A stretch of DNA of 64,000 nucleotides. Source: Bacillota bacterium (GTDB lineage: Bacteria > Bacillota > Ch66). The notes beneath the pieces are model-generated. The model did not search any database, was not told the DNA's origin, and saw nothing but the letters and a program-made list of their open reading frames with translations. Shown piece after piece: positions 26,517 through 35,626 of the stretch. The position numbers and the translations under genes were made by a program. Where the stretch lies: positions 49,101 through 113,100 of the forward strand of contig JABLXP010000003.1 in the NCBI GenBank assembly GCA_013178045.1, read 5' to 3'. The number at the start of each line of letters is the position of its first letter. The first letter of the stretch is position 1.

Positions 26517-26990
26517 TCATGTTCTCAGTAGAGGCCCTTTATTGAAAAAGGTCGCTCTGGCTTTGGCGATCAGTTTCTCTTCATTTTGCCAAACATCAGC
26601 CTCGGCAATAAGGACCTTGCCCCCTTTGAATACGACCCGGCCTTCCGCCATCACTTGATCACCTGGTCTGGCTGGGGCCAGATAGTGAGTAATCAAATCA
26701 ATGGTAACACCCTGGATCCCGAATGAACGCACTGCAGCCCCCATAGCCGCATCAACCAGAACACTGATCACCCCACCGTGAATAATCTGCCAAAAATTAA
26801 TATGCTGTTGCTGAACTTTTAAGTCCAGCCTGGCAACACCTAAACCAACTTCCCGTAAGTTAAGCCCCAATAATTGATACAAAACCGATTCGGCATTATT
26901 CTGCACGATATTGGCAAAGAGTTCAGGACTGATCCCTAAATTAGCTATTTCGACCGGAACCTTTTTTTCTAAAGTTCTAATTTTCGCCAT
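26517..26990 (-). CDS. PaaI-family hotdog-fold thioesterase
   Basis: Predicted acyl-CoA thioesterase of 157 aa. The hotdog core shows WQIIHGGVISVLVDAAMG (about 79-96), the HGG and D signature of the PaaI/YbgC group, and VTIDLITHYLAPARPGD. The N-terminal 35 residues are an extra helix. I chose the ATG at 26990 (GAGGAG about 10 nt upstream); longer versions start in poor context. It may hydrolyse aromatic or medium-chain acyl-CoA; the substrate cannot be read from sequence. Confidence 0.82.
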   Translation of the reverse strand: MAKIRTLEKKVPVEIANLGISPELFANIVQNNAESVLYQLLGLNLREVGLGVARLDLKVQQQHINFWQIIHGGVISVLVDAAMGAAVRSFGIQGVTIDLITHYLAPARPGDQVMAEGRVVFKGGKVLIAEADVWQNEEKLIAKARATFFNKGPLLRT

Positions 26991-27218
26991 TCCCTGCTGT
27001 CTCCTCACTATATCTATTAAATGTGTCCGATCAAAAAACATTTTATAATACCGGTTCCAGAACCGCAAGTAAGGTTCTGGGAATAGCCGGCAAGACACGA
27101 AAAATTATAAAAATTATTATGTAAAATTTTCAAAATTTTATTTGGCAAAAGAAGGAATATTTCTGGTAACGGCGAAATATTTTAAATAAAAATTTAAAAT
27201 AAAACATTTAAAATTTTT

Positions 27219-27304
27219 GGTGGATTCTAGCAGAAAGTGTCATACACTGGCTGCCATAAACCAGTAGATGAGAGCTATGCTCTCTAATACTGGTTTTTCT
27301 TTTT
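27219..27304 (+). ncRNA. conserved leader RNA, copy A, with terminator (riboswitch candidate)
   Basis: This is one of three copies of a leader element. It reads GGTGGATT, then AGCAGAAAGTGT, a short loop, ACACTGGCTGCC, ATAAACC, and a terminator (AACCAGTA/TACTGGTT with inner GAGAGC/GCTCTC) ending TTTTTCTTTTT. The 3' side of the outer pairing (ATAAACC) overlaps the 5' arm of the terminator, which allows a switch. It lies about 165 nt ahead of the SLC13-type transporter gene, with no other gene between. It matches no riboswitch class I can name. Confidence 0.65.
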
Positions 27305-27343
27305 CCAACCAAAATACAATACTCTCTAAGGAGGTGAGCAAAT

Positions 27344-27376
27344 ATGAATTTTGGATATGTTATCGGTTTTACATAG
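27344..27376 (+). CDS. possible 10-residue leader peptide
   Basis: ATG plus nine codons (MNFGYVIGFT) directly after AAGGAGGTGAGCAAAT, a very strong ribosome site, between leader RNA copy A and the transporter. It may be translated as a leader peptide or be a relic start. A similar GGAGGTGAAG sequence follows copies B and C, but without an ATG. Confidence 0.35.
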   Translation: MNFGYVIGFT

Positions 27377-27468
27377 ATTATGACTTACTAATTTTTTCAA
27401 CTAAAAGGTGGAAAAGTAGATAAAACCATGTGCTTAATAACAATTGATATTGTGAAGGGGGGACATTC

Positions 27469-28746
27469 ATGGCTTCTTCTACTATCGCGTTAATCATTAT
27501 GGCAGTAGTAATCATCTTATATGCCACCGAGATCATTCCATTGGCCGTTACTTCCGTAGCAGCGTGTTTAGCCATGGCTATATTTAAAGTCATTCCGTTT
27601 AAGGACGCCTTCGCTGGTTTCGGTAGTGATACTGTTATGTTGGTCATCGGTATGGTGGTCATAGGTAACGCTTTGTTTGAAACTGGGGTAGCCAAACTAA
27701 TCGGAACAACCATTGTTCGTCTGGTTGGCACAAACGAAAAAATATTCCTTGTCACCGTTATTTTAGTTGCCGCCGCCATTTCAGCATTCATGAGCAACAC
27801 GGCCACCGTGGCCATGTTCATGCCGGTAATAGCCACAGTAGCCGTCAGCTCAGGCGGCCTGATCACGAAAAAGAACACTTACATGGCCCTGGGAATTGCC
27901 GCCGTGGCCGGCGGGATGTGTACCCTGGTTGGCTCCACTCCTCAATTGATCGCCCAGGGAATACTAACAAAAACCGGCTGCCGGCCGATGGGATTTTTTG
28001 AACTGGCTTACGGCGGTGTGCCGGTAGTCTTAGCCTGTGCGGTTTACTTTTTCACAATTGGCTACGCCCTGCAGAAAAAAGTCTTTGATTTCCCGGAAAA
28101 GCAAGAAGTGGCCATCGCCGCCTCTGCTGCCACAGAAGAAGCTCCACCAAATCCCGTTAAGATGTGGATCTCGTCTTTAACTTTAGTGGGGTGCATTATC
28201 GCTTTTGTGGCCCAGATCTGGACGGTAGGCACTATTGCCCTGGTTGGCGCGCTGATTTGCGTAATCACCGGGTGCATTGCCGAAAAAAAGGCTTACCAGA
28301 CCATGGACTGGGTAGCTGTTGCCGTTCTCGGTGGCGCTTTGGGTTTTGCCGATGGCCTGGACAAGAGCGGCGCGGGTAAGCTGATTGCTGATACCGCCAT
28401 AAGATTGTTAGGTCAAGATGCTTCTCCCTGGATGGTCTTTGCCCTCATCGTTGGGGTAGCCACTGTCCTGACCAACATCATGTCCAACACCGCGGTGACA
28501 GCCATGCTCACCCCGATCGGTATTTTTATGGCAAAAGGGTTGGGCCTTGACCCCGTAACAGTAGTTATTGGCATCATTTTGGGGGCTAATCTGTCCTACG
28601 CCACCCCGATTGCCACCACACCGGTCACGCTAACCCTGATCGGTGGGTATCGTTTTATGGACTATGTAAAAGTCGGCGGATTATTTAACATCCTGGCTTA
28701 TCTCGTAGTTATCGTTGTCGTACCATTGTTCTTACCATTGCGTTAG
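27469..28746 (+). CDS. SLC13/DASS-type anion permease
   Basis: This 425-aa membrane protein has about eleven helices in two halves, each with the divalent-anion/Na+ symporter signature SNTA (MSNTATVAMFMP near 106-117, MSNTAVTAMLTP near 340-351). Family members move dicarboxylates, tricarboxylates or sulfate with Na+. GGGGGG precedes the ATG. It has its own leader RNA (copy A) and a downstream terminator, so it is a single-gene unit. The substrate is unknown; carboxylates would fit the metabolism encoded nearby. Confidence 0.88.
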   Translation: MASSTIALIIMAVVIILYATEIIPLAVTSVAACLAMAIFKVIPFKDAFAGFGSDTVMLVIGMVVIGNALFETGVAKLIGTTIVRLVGTNEKIFLVTVILVAAAISAFMSNTATVAMFMPVIATVAVSSGGLITKKNTYMALGIAAVAGGMCTLVGSTPQLIAQGILTKTGCRPMGFFELAYGGVPVVLACAVYFFTIGYALQKKVFDFPEKQEVAIAASAATEEAPPNPVKMWISSLTLVGCIIAFVAQIWTVGTIALVGALICVITGCIAEKKAYQTMDWVAVAVLGGALGFADGLDKSGAGKLIADTAIRLLGQDASPWMVFALIVGVATVLTNIMSNTAVTAMLTPIGIFMAKGLGLDPVTVVIGIILGANLSYATPIATTPVTLTLIGGYRFMDYVKVGGLFNILAYLVVIVVVPLFLPLR

Positions 28747-28856
28747 CCTTTCGCTTTCAATTTATTCAATTGGCATTTCTAACTAACCAACCCATGTTTC
28801 GGCCTGAACGTGCTGAAAACAGTTTCTGCATCTAACCCATATTGTAAAAATACTAA

Positions 28857-28897
28857 CCCCACCACATGGTAGACCAAGACCACGGTGGGGATTTTTT
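28857..28897 (+). terminator. terminator of the SLC13-type gene
   Basis: CCCCACC and GGTGGGG arms are followed by ATTTTTTATT on the plus strand. Confidence 0.85.
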
Positions 28898-28905
28898 ATT
28901 CCTTA

Positions 28906-29094
28906 TCAGGTCGTTAAAAGCAAGTAATGCTGTTTATTGACCTGATTGGCAAACATCTCTTTTTCGATCACGTCTTTAAAAACACAAGTATAACATTCCT
29001 GGCTAAGTGGATCATTTATTTCCAAAACAAGAAGCCGTGCGGGGGCTACTAAAGCCAGCGTTCCATTCAGAAATACATCAAACGGGAGAGACAT
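28906..29094 (-). CDS. C-terminal part of a PH-like membrane protein, probably frameshifted
   Basis: This 62-aa frame starts with an ATG that overlaps the end of the 29078-29410 frame. Its content (LLVLEINDPLSQE, YTCVFKDVIEKEMFANQVNK) reads like the end of a bacterial PH-like domain rather than a complete protein. No ribosome site is evident. It more likely continues the preceding frame after a one-base slip in the CTCTCCC stretch near 29085. Function unknown. Confidence 0.45.
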   Translation of the reverse strand: MSLPFDVFLNGTLALVAPARLLVLEINDPLSQECYTCVFKDVIEKEMFANQVNKQHYLLLTT

Positions 29095-29410
29095 CAGCGG
29101 TGATCACCCTGGCTCTTGTCTGTTCCAGTGGGATTTTGGTAATATAACCATCAGCGGACTCAATAATGCCGAGAAATTTTTCCGTGATTACCAGAGATAC
29201 CTCTCTTTCATTTGTGCCAATCAGGGGATGGTTGCTGCTAACAACCCGGCCATTGGTTTTATTCAACACTCTTTCGCTTTGTTCTATCTTTTGGATTGCC
29301 GTTTTAACCAGCTTCCCATGGAAATCCCGGCGGTTGAGGACGCACGTCCCTAAAACTACCATAACCCCAAAGAGAATAAATAAAAAAAGAGATAAGCCTG
29401 AGTTTATCAT
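29078..29410 (-). CDS. membrane-anchored protein with PH-like segment (N-terminal part)
   Basis: About 110 aa, with one N-terminal transmembrane helix (LFLFILFGVMVVLGTCV), a short helical linker and the start of a beta-rich domain (VSLVITEKFLGIIES). The chosen ATG has AGGTGG 4 nt upstream, and a start seven codons earlier is possible. It ends at ADVSPV, where the overlapping frame continues the domain, so the pair was probably one protein of about 165 aa. Function unknown. Confidence 0.5.
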   Translation of the reverse strand: MINSGLSLFLFILFGVMVVLGTCVLNRRDFHGKLVKTAIQKIEQSERVLNKTNGRVVSSNHPLIGTNEREVSLVITEKFLGIIESADGYITKIPLEQTRARVITADVSPV

Positions 29411-29616
29411 AATTCCACCTGCAGTCATCACAGTCCAGTCATGAATTTCGTTTACTGTTTATTGTTAAAATTTTTTCTTGTAAATATTCTTTAATTTTCT
29501 AATTAATTTAGCAAATACGCAGGATAGAATATGTTTTATCTTGAAGGGATTTGACAAATCTAAGCAAATAATTATTTATGGTAGCAAATTTCTTGCCTAA
29601 AGGAGTTGACTGAAGG

Positions 29617-30105
29617 TTGGAACTAAAAAAAAATGAACTCATCATCCACCAACAAGAAAAAGCCAGAAGTTATTACTGGTTTGGGATCGCCATTGCTCTA
29701 GCCGCTATGGTTGGGGCAATCTATTTTACGAATGTTTGGCCACAGACTATGCCCAGCATCATGCTCAATGAGCGCACGACCGTATTGATGAAAATAGCCA
29801 GCATGATTTTTCTGGTCTCTTTTCCAACCGCAGCAATTATCTTCTGGTTGGAGTCGCGCGGGACGTTTGTTTTAACTAATAAAAGGATCATCATCCTCGG
29901 CAAAAAGCCAGCCGACACTCGCGAATTGAGTTTAGCTCAAGTGGATAAAATTGAGTTAACTACTTCGCTAGTTGAGTTGGTTACCGGGTGCCGGAGTCTA
30001 AGCGTATTTCTCAAGCATGATGATGACCCACCGGTCCAAATCGGTCCCTTTTCCCGGCAAGATGCTGAACACTTCTATTCAATTATTATGAAACACGTGT
30101 CCTGA
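29617..30105 (+). CDS. membrane protein with bacterial PH-like domain
   Basis: This 162-aa protein has two transmembrane helices (about 22-42 and 60-78) followed by a PH-like segment typical of membrane YdbT/YvbH-like proteins (GTFVLTNKRIIILGKK, then IGPFSRQDAEHFYSII). The start is a TTG with AAGGAG 11 nt upstream. Function unknown. It is convergent with the thiolase operon, with a terminator between. Confidence 0.65.
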   Translation: MELKKNELIIHQQEKARSYYWFGIAIALAAMVGAIYFTNVWPQTMPSIMLNERTTVLMKIASMIFLVSFPTAAIIFWLESRGTFVLTNKRIIILGKKPADTRELSLAQVDKIELTTSLVELVTGCRSLSVFLKHDDDPPVQIGPFSRQDAEHFYSIIMKHVS

Positions 30106-30256
30106 CGCCGGGCAGACTTATCACGAAGCAAATATTAATTATCTCCCACATATTTCGCACAACAAGATAACCGATTGATGTAGACACAGGAAAAGTTTAA
30201 ACTTAATTCCCTGAAGCCTAAAAAGCCTGATTTACACCAATGCCTCAATACAAACA

Positions 30257-30300
30257 GAGGCTGGGCCCTCCACGCGGACAGCGCCAGCCTCTAATCTTTT
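30257..30300 (+). terminator. bidirectional terminator-like hairpin
   Basis: GAGGCTGG and CCAGCCTC arms are followed on the plus strand by TAATCTTTT and on the minus strand by TGTTTGTATT. It lies between converging genes. Confidence 0.6.
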
Positions 30301-30360
30301 AATCTGCCTTAACGGCCACCCAAATCGTTAGAAACAAATCAGTTACCAGCTGTTTTTGTC

Positions 30361-31536
30361 TTATTTAATCCGTTCGAAAACCGCGGCTACCCCCTGGCCG
30401 TGACCAACGCACATGGAGACAACACCGTATTTCGCATCAACATCATCCATAATATTCATCAGGGTAGTTGTCATTCTAGCTCCCGTACAGGCCAGCGGGT
30501 GCCCCAGAGAGATACCGCTTCCCCACATGTTCAGGCGGTCTTTAGGCAGGTCGAGTTCGCGTTGAACCGCCACACACTGCGAAGCGAACGCTTCGTTGAC
30601 TTCCCAGACATCAATATCTTCTTTTCGCAGGCCAGCCCGGGCCAGGGCCTTCGGAATGGCATAAATCGGCCCCACCCCCATGATCCGGGGGTCTAAACCG
30701 ACCACTGCGTAGGATAGCATCTTCAGACGAGGTTTGAGGCCTAACTCCTGGGCCTTCTCTTTCGTCATGATCAGGACCGCTGCGGCCGCGTCGTTAATCT
30801 GGCTGGAGTTACCGGCTGTGACGGTCGCCTTTTCATCTTTCATGAAGACAGGCTCCAGTTTGGCTAGAGATTCCATCGTAGTTTCAGGCCGGATACCCTG
30901 GTCACGGTCGACGACCATCCGCTTGGTTGTCTCATCTTTTTGCGGAACGTCCGCTTCAATGGGAACGATTTCCCGCTTGAATTTACCCTCCTGGGTAGCC
31001 TTCCAGGCCTTCTGATGACTCCACATGGCAAACTCATCCTGGGCCTCCCGCGAAATTCCCCACTCCCGGGCAACAATTTCCGCGGTATAGCCCATACTGA
31101 CCGCGTTGATATCAATATATTTTCCCAGGTCAGGGTGCCGGTCGGCCATAAAGCCCATTGGCACCCGGGTCATGTGCTGGGCCCCTCCCGCGATTACACA
31201 GTCAGCCCAGCCGACCATCATCGTGGATATAGCAAACTGAATGGACTGAATACCTGAAGCGCAGAAACGGTCAACCGTACAGCCAGCGACTGAATAAGGG
31301 AAACCAGCCATAAACACAGTTATCCGACCCAGGTTAGAACCCTGTTCTTTTACCGCGTTCGAGCAGGTCGCCCAGACCACATCTTCAACAACCGCCGGGT
31401 CAATCCCGTTCCGTTGCACCAGGGCCTTCAAGCAAGCAGCTCCCAGGTCGTCAACCCGGACGTTAGCAAACCAGGACATTTTCCCCGCTTTGGCAATCGG
31501 TGTCCGCACACCATCAATAATATAAACTTCTCGCAT
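30361..31536 (-). CDS. acetyl-CoA acetyltransferase (thiolase), catalytically complete
   Basis: Cleaves 3-ketoacyl-CoA to acetyl-CoA, or the reverse. The 391-aa protein has the nucleophile C92 in DRFCASGIQS, NEAFASQ, the GHPLACTGAR histidine and the C-terminal cysteine in MCVGHGQG. The histidine in CVGHGQG, where glycine is usual, is a small oddity. It is 40 nt after the OYE-type reductase on the same strand and probably in the same transcript. It is one of three thiolase-fold genes in the window. Confidence 0.93.
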   Translation of the reverse strand: MREVYIIDGVRTPIAKAGKMSWFANVRVDDLGAACLKALVQRNGIDPAVVEDVVWATCSNAVKEQGSNLGRITVFMAGFPYSVAGCTVDRFCASGIQSIQFAISTMMVGWADCVIAGGAQHMTRVPMGFMADRHPDLGKYIDINAVSMGYTAEIVAREWGISREAQDEFAMWSHQKAWKATQEGKFKREIVPIEADVPQKDETTKRMVVDRDQGIRPETTMESLAKLEPVFMKDEKATVTAGNSSQINDAAAAVLIMTKEKAQELGLKPRLKMLSYAVVGLDPRIMGVGPIYAIPKALARAGLRKEDIDVWEVNEAFASQCVAVQRELDLPKDRLNMWGSGISLGHPLACTGARMTTTLMNIMDDVDAKYGVVSMCVGHGQGVAAVFERIK

Positions 31537-31576
31537 AAAAAAATCCTCCCCTCATTTTTATATAAAATAATCCAAC

Positions 31577-33562
31577 TTAAATTTGACAAGCCACACGATA
31601 TCCTTCGTGAATAGCCTCCAGGATGTTTCTCGGGCAGACGGCATCGCCAACCACAAATACCTCTGGAACTTTCTCTGCGACCGCCTGCGCTAAACTTATC
31701 TGTGGACGAGCGCCGGTCGCCAAGACAACCGTATCGGCGTTAACCAATCGGCGGCTGCCTTCCCTCAGCGTAATTACTCCTTCAGGGGTGATTTCAAGTA
31801 CTCGCGTATTCGTCAAAATGACTACCCCGGCGATCGCCAGCTCATTTAAAATTACCCAGCGGGTTGACAGTCCAATCGATGCTCCCGCCTTCGGTGCTGC
31901 CTCAATCAAGGTAATCTCTTTCGTCCCTATATTCAGCTGCTTCTCCAGATTATCCCAGTTTTCTCCCCGGTGGCGCACGAAAAAGGCCAATGCTTCTGGC
32001 GTAAGCGTTCCCTGTCGGGCTAAAAACAGGGCTGTTTCACATCCAACAGCACCCGCTCCGATCACCGCGACACGCCGGCCGGCCGTAACCGTCCCCCGTA
32101 AGATATCCCACGCTTGGACCGCTCGCTCAACGCCGGGAATATTCGGTACAGAGGGTTCAGCACCCGTGGCGATAATCAACACGTCTGGTGCAGCCGCGCA
32201 AATATCTTCCACGGTAGCCCTTTTCCCTAGATGGATGCTTACACCGCATGACTGAATGGCCTCAATCAAGTAACGACGTAGGGTTTCCCATTCCTCTCGC
32301 CCCGGAGCCCGACCGGCTAGATTCAGTTGCCCCCCCAGAACATTGTCTTGTTCCCACAGCGTCACCGCGTGACCACGCTCCGCCGCAACCCGGGCTGCTT
32401 CTAACCCAGCCGGCCCACCGCCGACGATCATCACCCGCTTGACTTTAGCCGCTGGCTCGACCCGCTGAAATGCTTCCCGGCCAGCTTCAGCGTTGACCAG
32501 ACAGCGTACCGGTCGTTGTCTAAATATCTCATCTAAACAACCCTGGTTACAACCGACACAGGGCCGAATTTCCTGTCTGCGGCCCAACTGGGCCTTTCGC
32601 GGCCAGTCGGGATCGGCGACCAGGACACGACCGAGCCCGATCAGGTCAGCAGCTTCACTCTTAATGATTTCCTCCGCCAGAACAGGGTCTGTGATCCGGT
32701 TGCAGGCTACTACCGGTACGTGGACGGCTTCCTTAATGCCACGCGCCAGATACACCATGGCTCCCCGAGGAACCTGCATAGTGATCTGTGGTACGGGAGA
32801 TTCATGCCAGCCGCCGGTGACATCAAATGCGTCAACCCCGGTTCTTTCTAAGGCGATACAGAACTCAGCAGCTTCCGTGTTGGTATTTCCACCCGGCATA
32901 AATTCATGACCGGAAATACGAAAAAGGACAGGATAGTCAGCGCCAGCTTCTTTTTTTATCTGCTGGACAATTTCCAGGCCAAAACGCATTCGATTTTTAA
33001 GCGATCCTCCGTATGCATCTTCTCTATTATTGGTCAATGGTGAAAAAAACTGGGATACCAGGTATCCAGCGCTACCGATTACCTCCACAGCATCAAAGCC
33101 GGCTTCCTTCGCTCGTCGGGCAGCCTGCCCAAATAACCTAATTACTTCTTGAATTTCGTCAAAGGTTAGCGCCCGCGGCACCTCGCCAGTGAGCCGGGAT
33201 GGGATCGGCGACGGTGCAACCGCCTGGCGTTTAGTGACCTTCGACGAGGCGTAACGACCGGCATGAAACAATTGAGCCGCCACCTTGGTCCCATAAACGT
33301 GCAGCACATCGGTTAGCCGTTTCAAACCTGAGATGTACCGATCGTGGCCAAGGCAAACCATATCTCCATAGCCAGGCTCCTCGATCAGACAACCACCCAC
33401 GACAATCAATCCGACACCGCCAGCGGCCCGCCGTTCATAAAAGCGGATAATCCGTTCGCTGATTTCACCATCAGGACAATAGCGCAGATTCAATGCTGGC
33501 ATGATTAACCGGTTTTTGACTGTCAGTGAACCGATCTGCACTTCCTCAAACAGGTGTCGCAT
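31577..33562 (-). CDS. Old-Yellow-Enzyme type NADH:flavin oxidoreductase / dienoyl-CoA reductase-like
   Basis: This 661-aa protein is built like 2,4-dienoyl-CoA reductase (FadH) and trimethylamine dehydrogenase. It has an N-terminal FMN barrel (about 1-320), a 4Fe-4S motif CVGCNQGC...RCLVNAE near 335-360, an FAD motif VGGGPAGLEAARVA and an NAD motif VIGAGAVGCETA. Such enzymes reduce activated double bonds. Its position with the thiolase suggests it handles unsaturated acyl-CoA intermediates. The ATG at 33562 (AGGTGG 8 nt upstream) is preferred over an overlapping GTG. Confidence 0.88.
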   Translation of the reverse strand: MRHLFEEVQIGSLTVKNRLIMPALNLRYCPDGEISERIIRFYERRAAGGVGLIVVGGCLIEEPGYGDMVCLGHDRYISGLKRLTDVLHVYGTKVAAQLFHAGRYASSKVTKRQAVAPSPIPSRLTGEVPRALTFDEIQEVIRLFGQAARRAKEAGFDAVEVIGSAGYLVSQFFSPLTNNREDAYGGSLKNRMRFGLEIVQQIKKEAGADYPVLFRISGHEFMPGGNTNTEAAEFCIALERTGVDAFDVTGGWHESPVPQITMQVPRGAMVYLARGIKEAVHVPVVACNRITDPVLAEEIIKSEAADLIGLGRVLVADPDWPRKAQLGRRQEIRPCVGCNQGCLDEIFRQRPVRCLVNAEAGREAFQRVEPAAKVKRVMIVGGGPAGLEAARVAAERGHAVTLWEQDNVLGGQLNLAGRAPGREEWETLRRYLIEAIQSCGVSIHLGKRATVEDICAAAPDVLIIATGAEPSVPNIPGVERAVQAWDILRGTVTAGRRVAVIGAGAVGCETALFLARQGTLTPEALAFFVRHRGENWDNLEKQLNIGTKEITLIEAAPKAGASIGLSTRWVILNELAIAGVVILTNTRVLEITPEGVITLREGSRRLVNADTVVLATGARPQISLAQAVAEKVPEVFVVGDAVCPRNILEAIHEGYRVACQI

Positions 33563-33642
33563 GACTGGCACCACCTATCTACAGCGTAATAATTAACTTA
33601 AAAGAAGACTTGTAAAAAAAGATTAATTCGTTAAGAATTGCC

Positions 33643-33677
33643 CTTTGGGGTACCTATCCCTCTGGTACCCCAAAGGT
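33643..33677 (-). terminator. 13-bp perfect hairpin between acyl-CoA dehydrogenase and reductase genes
   Basis: CCTTTGGGGTACC and its perfect complement enclose a 9-nt loop. A T-run is not adjacent, but TTTTTTT occurs about 30 nt further on. It may terminate the beta-oxidation transcript or act as an mRNA stabiliser between the two parts. Confidence 0.5.
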
Positions 33678-33763
33678 ATTTAGGAGGAGATAAGTGGTTG
33701 TCGCCGTAGACTTGCGTTACGTCGACAAGCACAATTAAGTATATTTATAGTTAATGTTATTGA

Positions 33764-35584
33764 TTAAAATGCTTCTTCAGGAATATCAATCGCTGAAGTG
33801 TCGCCATCCATAATGATATTATAAGTAGTCATGATGTTCGGTACGATGTTATGCACAAAGTAACGGGCGGTATCTACTTTCCCTTTGTAGAACGGATAAT
33901 CAAAGTGGCCTTCGCCGATCTCTTTCGCCCGTTTCAACGCCACTACCGCCTGGTCTAAGAGCAGTTGCCCGCAGACCAGTTGAGCGCAGCTGTGCAGCGT
34001 CCGCGTCGAATACAATGGCATCAGCGCCCGGTTGCCACCCTGGGCCTGGGTAGCATACCATTCGCGGATCTTCTTCACCTTTTCCCAGGCTTCGTTGAGA
34101 ATAGCAACTTCGTTGGCAAACTCCGGTACTGCCGCACACTTTTCAATCCCGTCTTTAATCTCAACCATCCATTCTTCAAAGACTCGACCTTTATCCAGGT
34201 TAAATTTCCGGCCGATCAGGTCCAGGGATTGAATGAAGTTGGTGCCTTCCCAGATCGAGTAGATCTTCACATCGCGTGCACACTGGGCTACGGGGTATTC
34301 CTCAGAAAATCCATAGCCACCGTGGACTTGAATCATATCAGCCACAATTGGCCAGGCCATATCAGAACAGAACGCCTTGATCAGCGGGGTGTTGACCTCT
34401 AACCGGCGCAAAGCCGCTGCCCGCTCTTCTTTGGTTGGCGCTACTTCGGACATATCCAGCAGGAAGGCTGTCTTGTACACCAAAGCTCTCTCGCCTTCAA
34501 TTAAGGCCTTCGCATTCAACAGCATCCGCCGGATGTCTTCGTGTTTAATAATTGGCACCCGGCCCAGCTTGGGATTGGTAAACGGCCGACCCTGGATACG
34601 TTCTTTCGCGTATTGTACCGCATAAGCATAGGCAGAAGCCGTTACACCCAAGGCCGCAATACCCGTTCTCAAACGCGCTCCGTTCATCATCTGGAACATC
34701 TGGGCGATCCCTTCGCCGGCGCCTTCTTCATTCGGCGGGTTACCGAGCAGGATGCCACGACAGTTATCATTCTCCCCGAAGCTCAGGACACACGTGGCCG
34801 AGCCTTTTAAGCCCATCTTGTGCTCGATCCCGACGGTAGTAACATCATTCCATTCACCCAAGCTGCCGTCTTCGTTTACCCAGATCTTGGGAACAATGAA
34901 GAGGGACAGCCCTTTGGTCCCGGGTGCCGCTCCGTCAACCCGGGCAATCACCATATGTACAATATTCTCCGTTATGTCATGGTCACCGGCGGTAATGAAG
35001 CACTTAGTCCCTTTGATCTTGTAGATCCGCGGATTATCAGTCGGAAATGCCTTGGTTGTCTGATCGCCCAGGTCAGAACCGCCACCCGGTTCGGTTAGAC
35101 ACATCGTTCCCGACCATTTGCCAGTGAACATTTTCTCACAGAACATTTCCTTATCTTTTTCCGCCCCAAAGCTCTGGATCAGTTTTGCGGCCCCGGTGGT
35201 CAGACCAACGTATGGATAAAATGCCGGGTTAGCCCCATAGAACATCTCGTGACAGACGCAGTGTAAGGTGAGCGGTAGAGTGCCTTCCGCCTCTTCGTAC
35301 TCGTTGCTCGAGCCCCAACCGTTCTCCTGCACAAACCAGTAAGCTTTATGGAATGATGGAGGAACCGTTACCTTGCCATCCTTGAACTGGGCATGGATAG
35401 TATCTCCGTCTTTATTTGTCGGTCCAACCACTTCCTTGGCTACCTTATGAATTTGGTCAATGATCATTTCCAGGTCGTCAACCGACCATCCACTATATTT
35501 TTCCGCAGCAAAAACCGGTTCCAGGTTGAGCCATTCCTTACAGATAAACTTATTGTCCCGGTTATCAACTAAATAATCAGCCAT
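33764..35584 (-). CDS. acyl-CoA dehydrogenase, long form with C-terminal extension
   Basis: FAD enzyme that introduces the alpha-beta double bond into acyl-CoA. At 606 aa it belongs to the long subfamily with an added C-terminal domain (last 130 residues or so). MCLTEPGGGSDLG and the FAD-site VHGGYGFSEEYPVAQCARD are visible, and the catalytic Glu is in YSIWEGTNFIQ. It is the first oxidation step of the cluster and lies 42 nt from the enoyl-CoA hydratase gene. Electron-transferring flavoprotein genes are not in this window. Confidence 0.93.
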   Translation of the reverse strand: MADYLVDNRDNKFICKEWLNLEPVFAAEKYSGWSVDDLEMIIDQIHKVAKEVVGPTNKDGDTIHAQFKDGKVTVPPSFHKAYWFVQENGWGSSNEYEEAEGTLPLTLHCVCHEMFYGANPAFYPYVGLTTGAAKLIQSFGAEKDKEMFCEKMFTGKWSGTMCLTEPGGGSDLGDQTTKAFPTDNPRIYKIKGTKCFITAGDHDITENIVHMVIARVDGAAPGTKGLSLFIVPKIWVNEDGSLGEWNDVTTVGIEHKMGLKGSATCVLSFGENDNCRGILLGNPPNEEGAGEGIAQMFQMMNGARLRTGIAALGVTASAYAYAVQYAKERIQGRPFTNPKLGRVPIIKHEDIRRMLLNAKALIEGERALVYKTAFLLDMSEVAPTKEERAAALRRLEVNTPLIKAFCSDMAWPIVADMIQVHGGYGFSEEYPVAQCARDVKIYSIWEGTNFIQSLDLIGRKFNLDKGRVFEEWMVEIKDGIEKCAAVPEFANEVAILNEAWEKVKKIREWYATQAQGGNRALMPLYSTRTLHSCAQLVCGQLLLDQAVVALKRAKEIGEGHFDYPFYKGKVDTARYFVHNIVPNIMTTYNIIMDGDTSAIDIPEEAF

Positions 35585-35626
35585 GTTGTCCCCTCCTTTT
35601 TATCTCTTCGGTCTGTCCATTGACGA

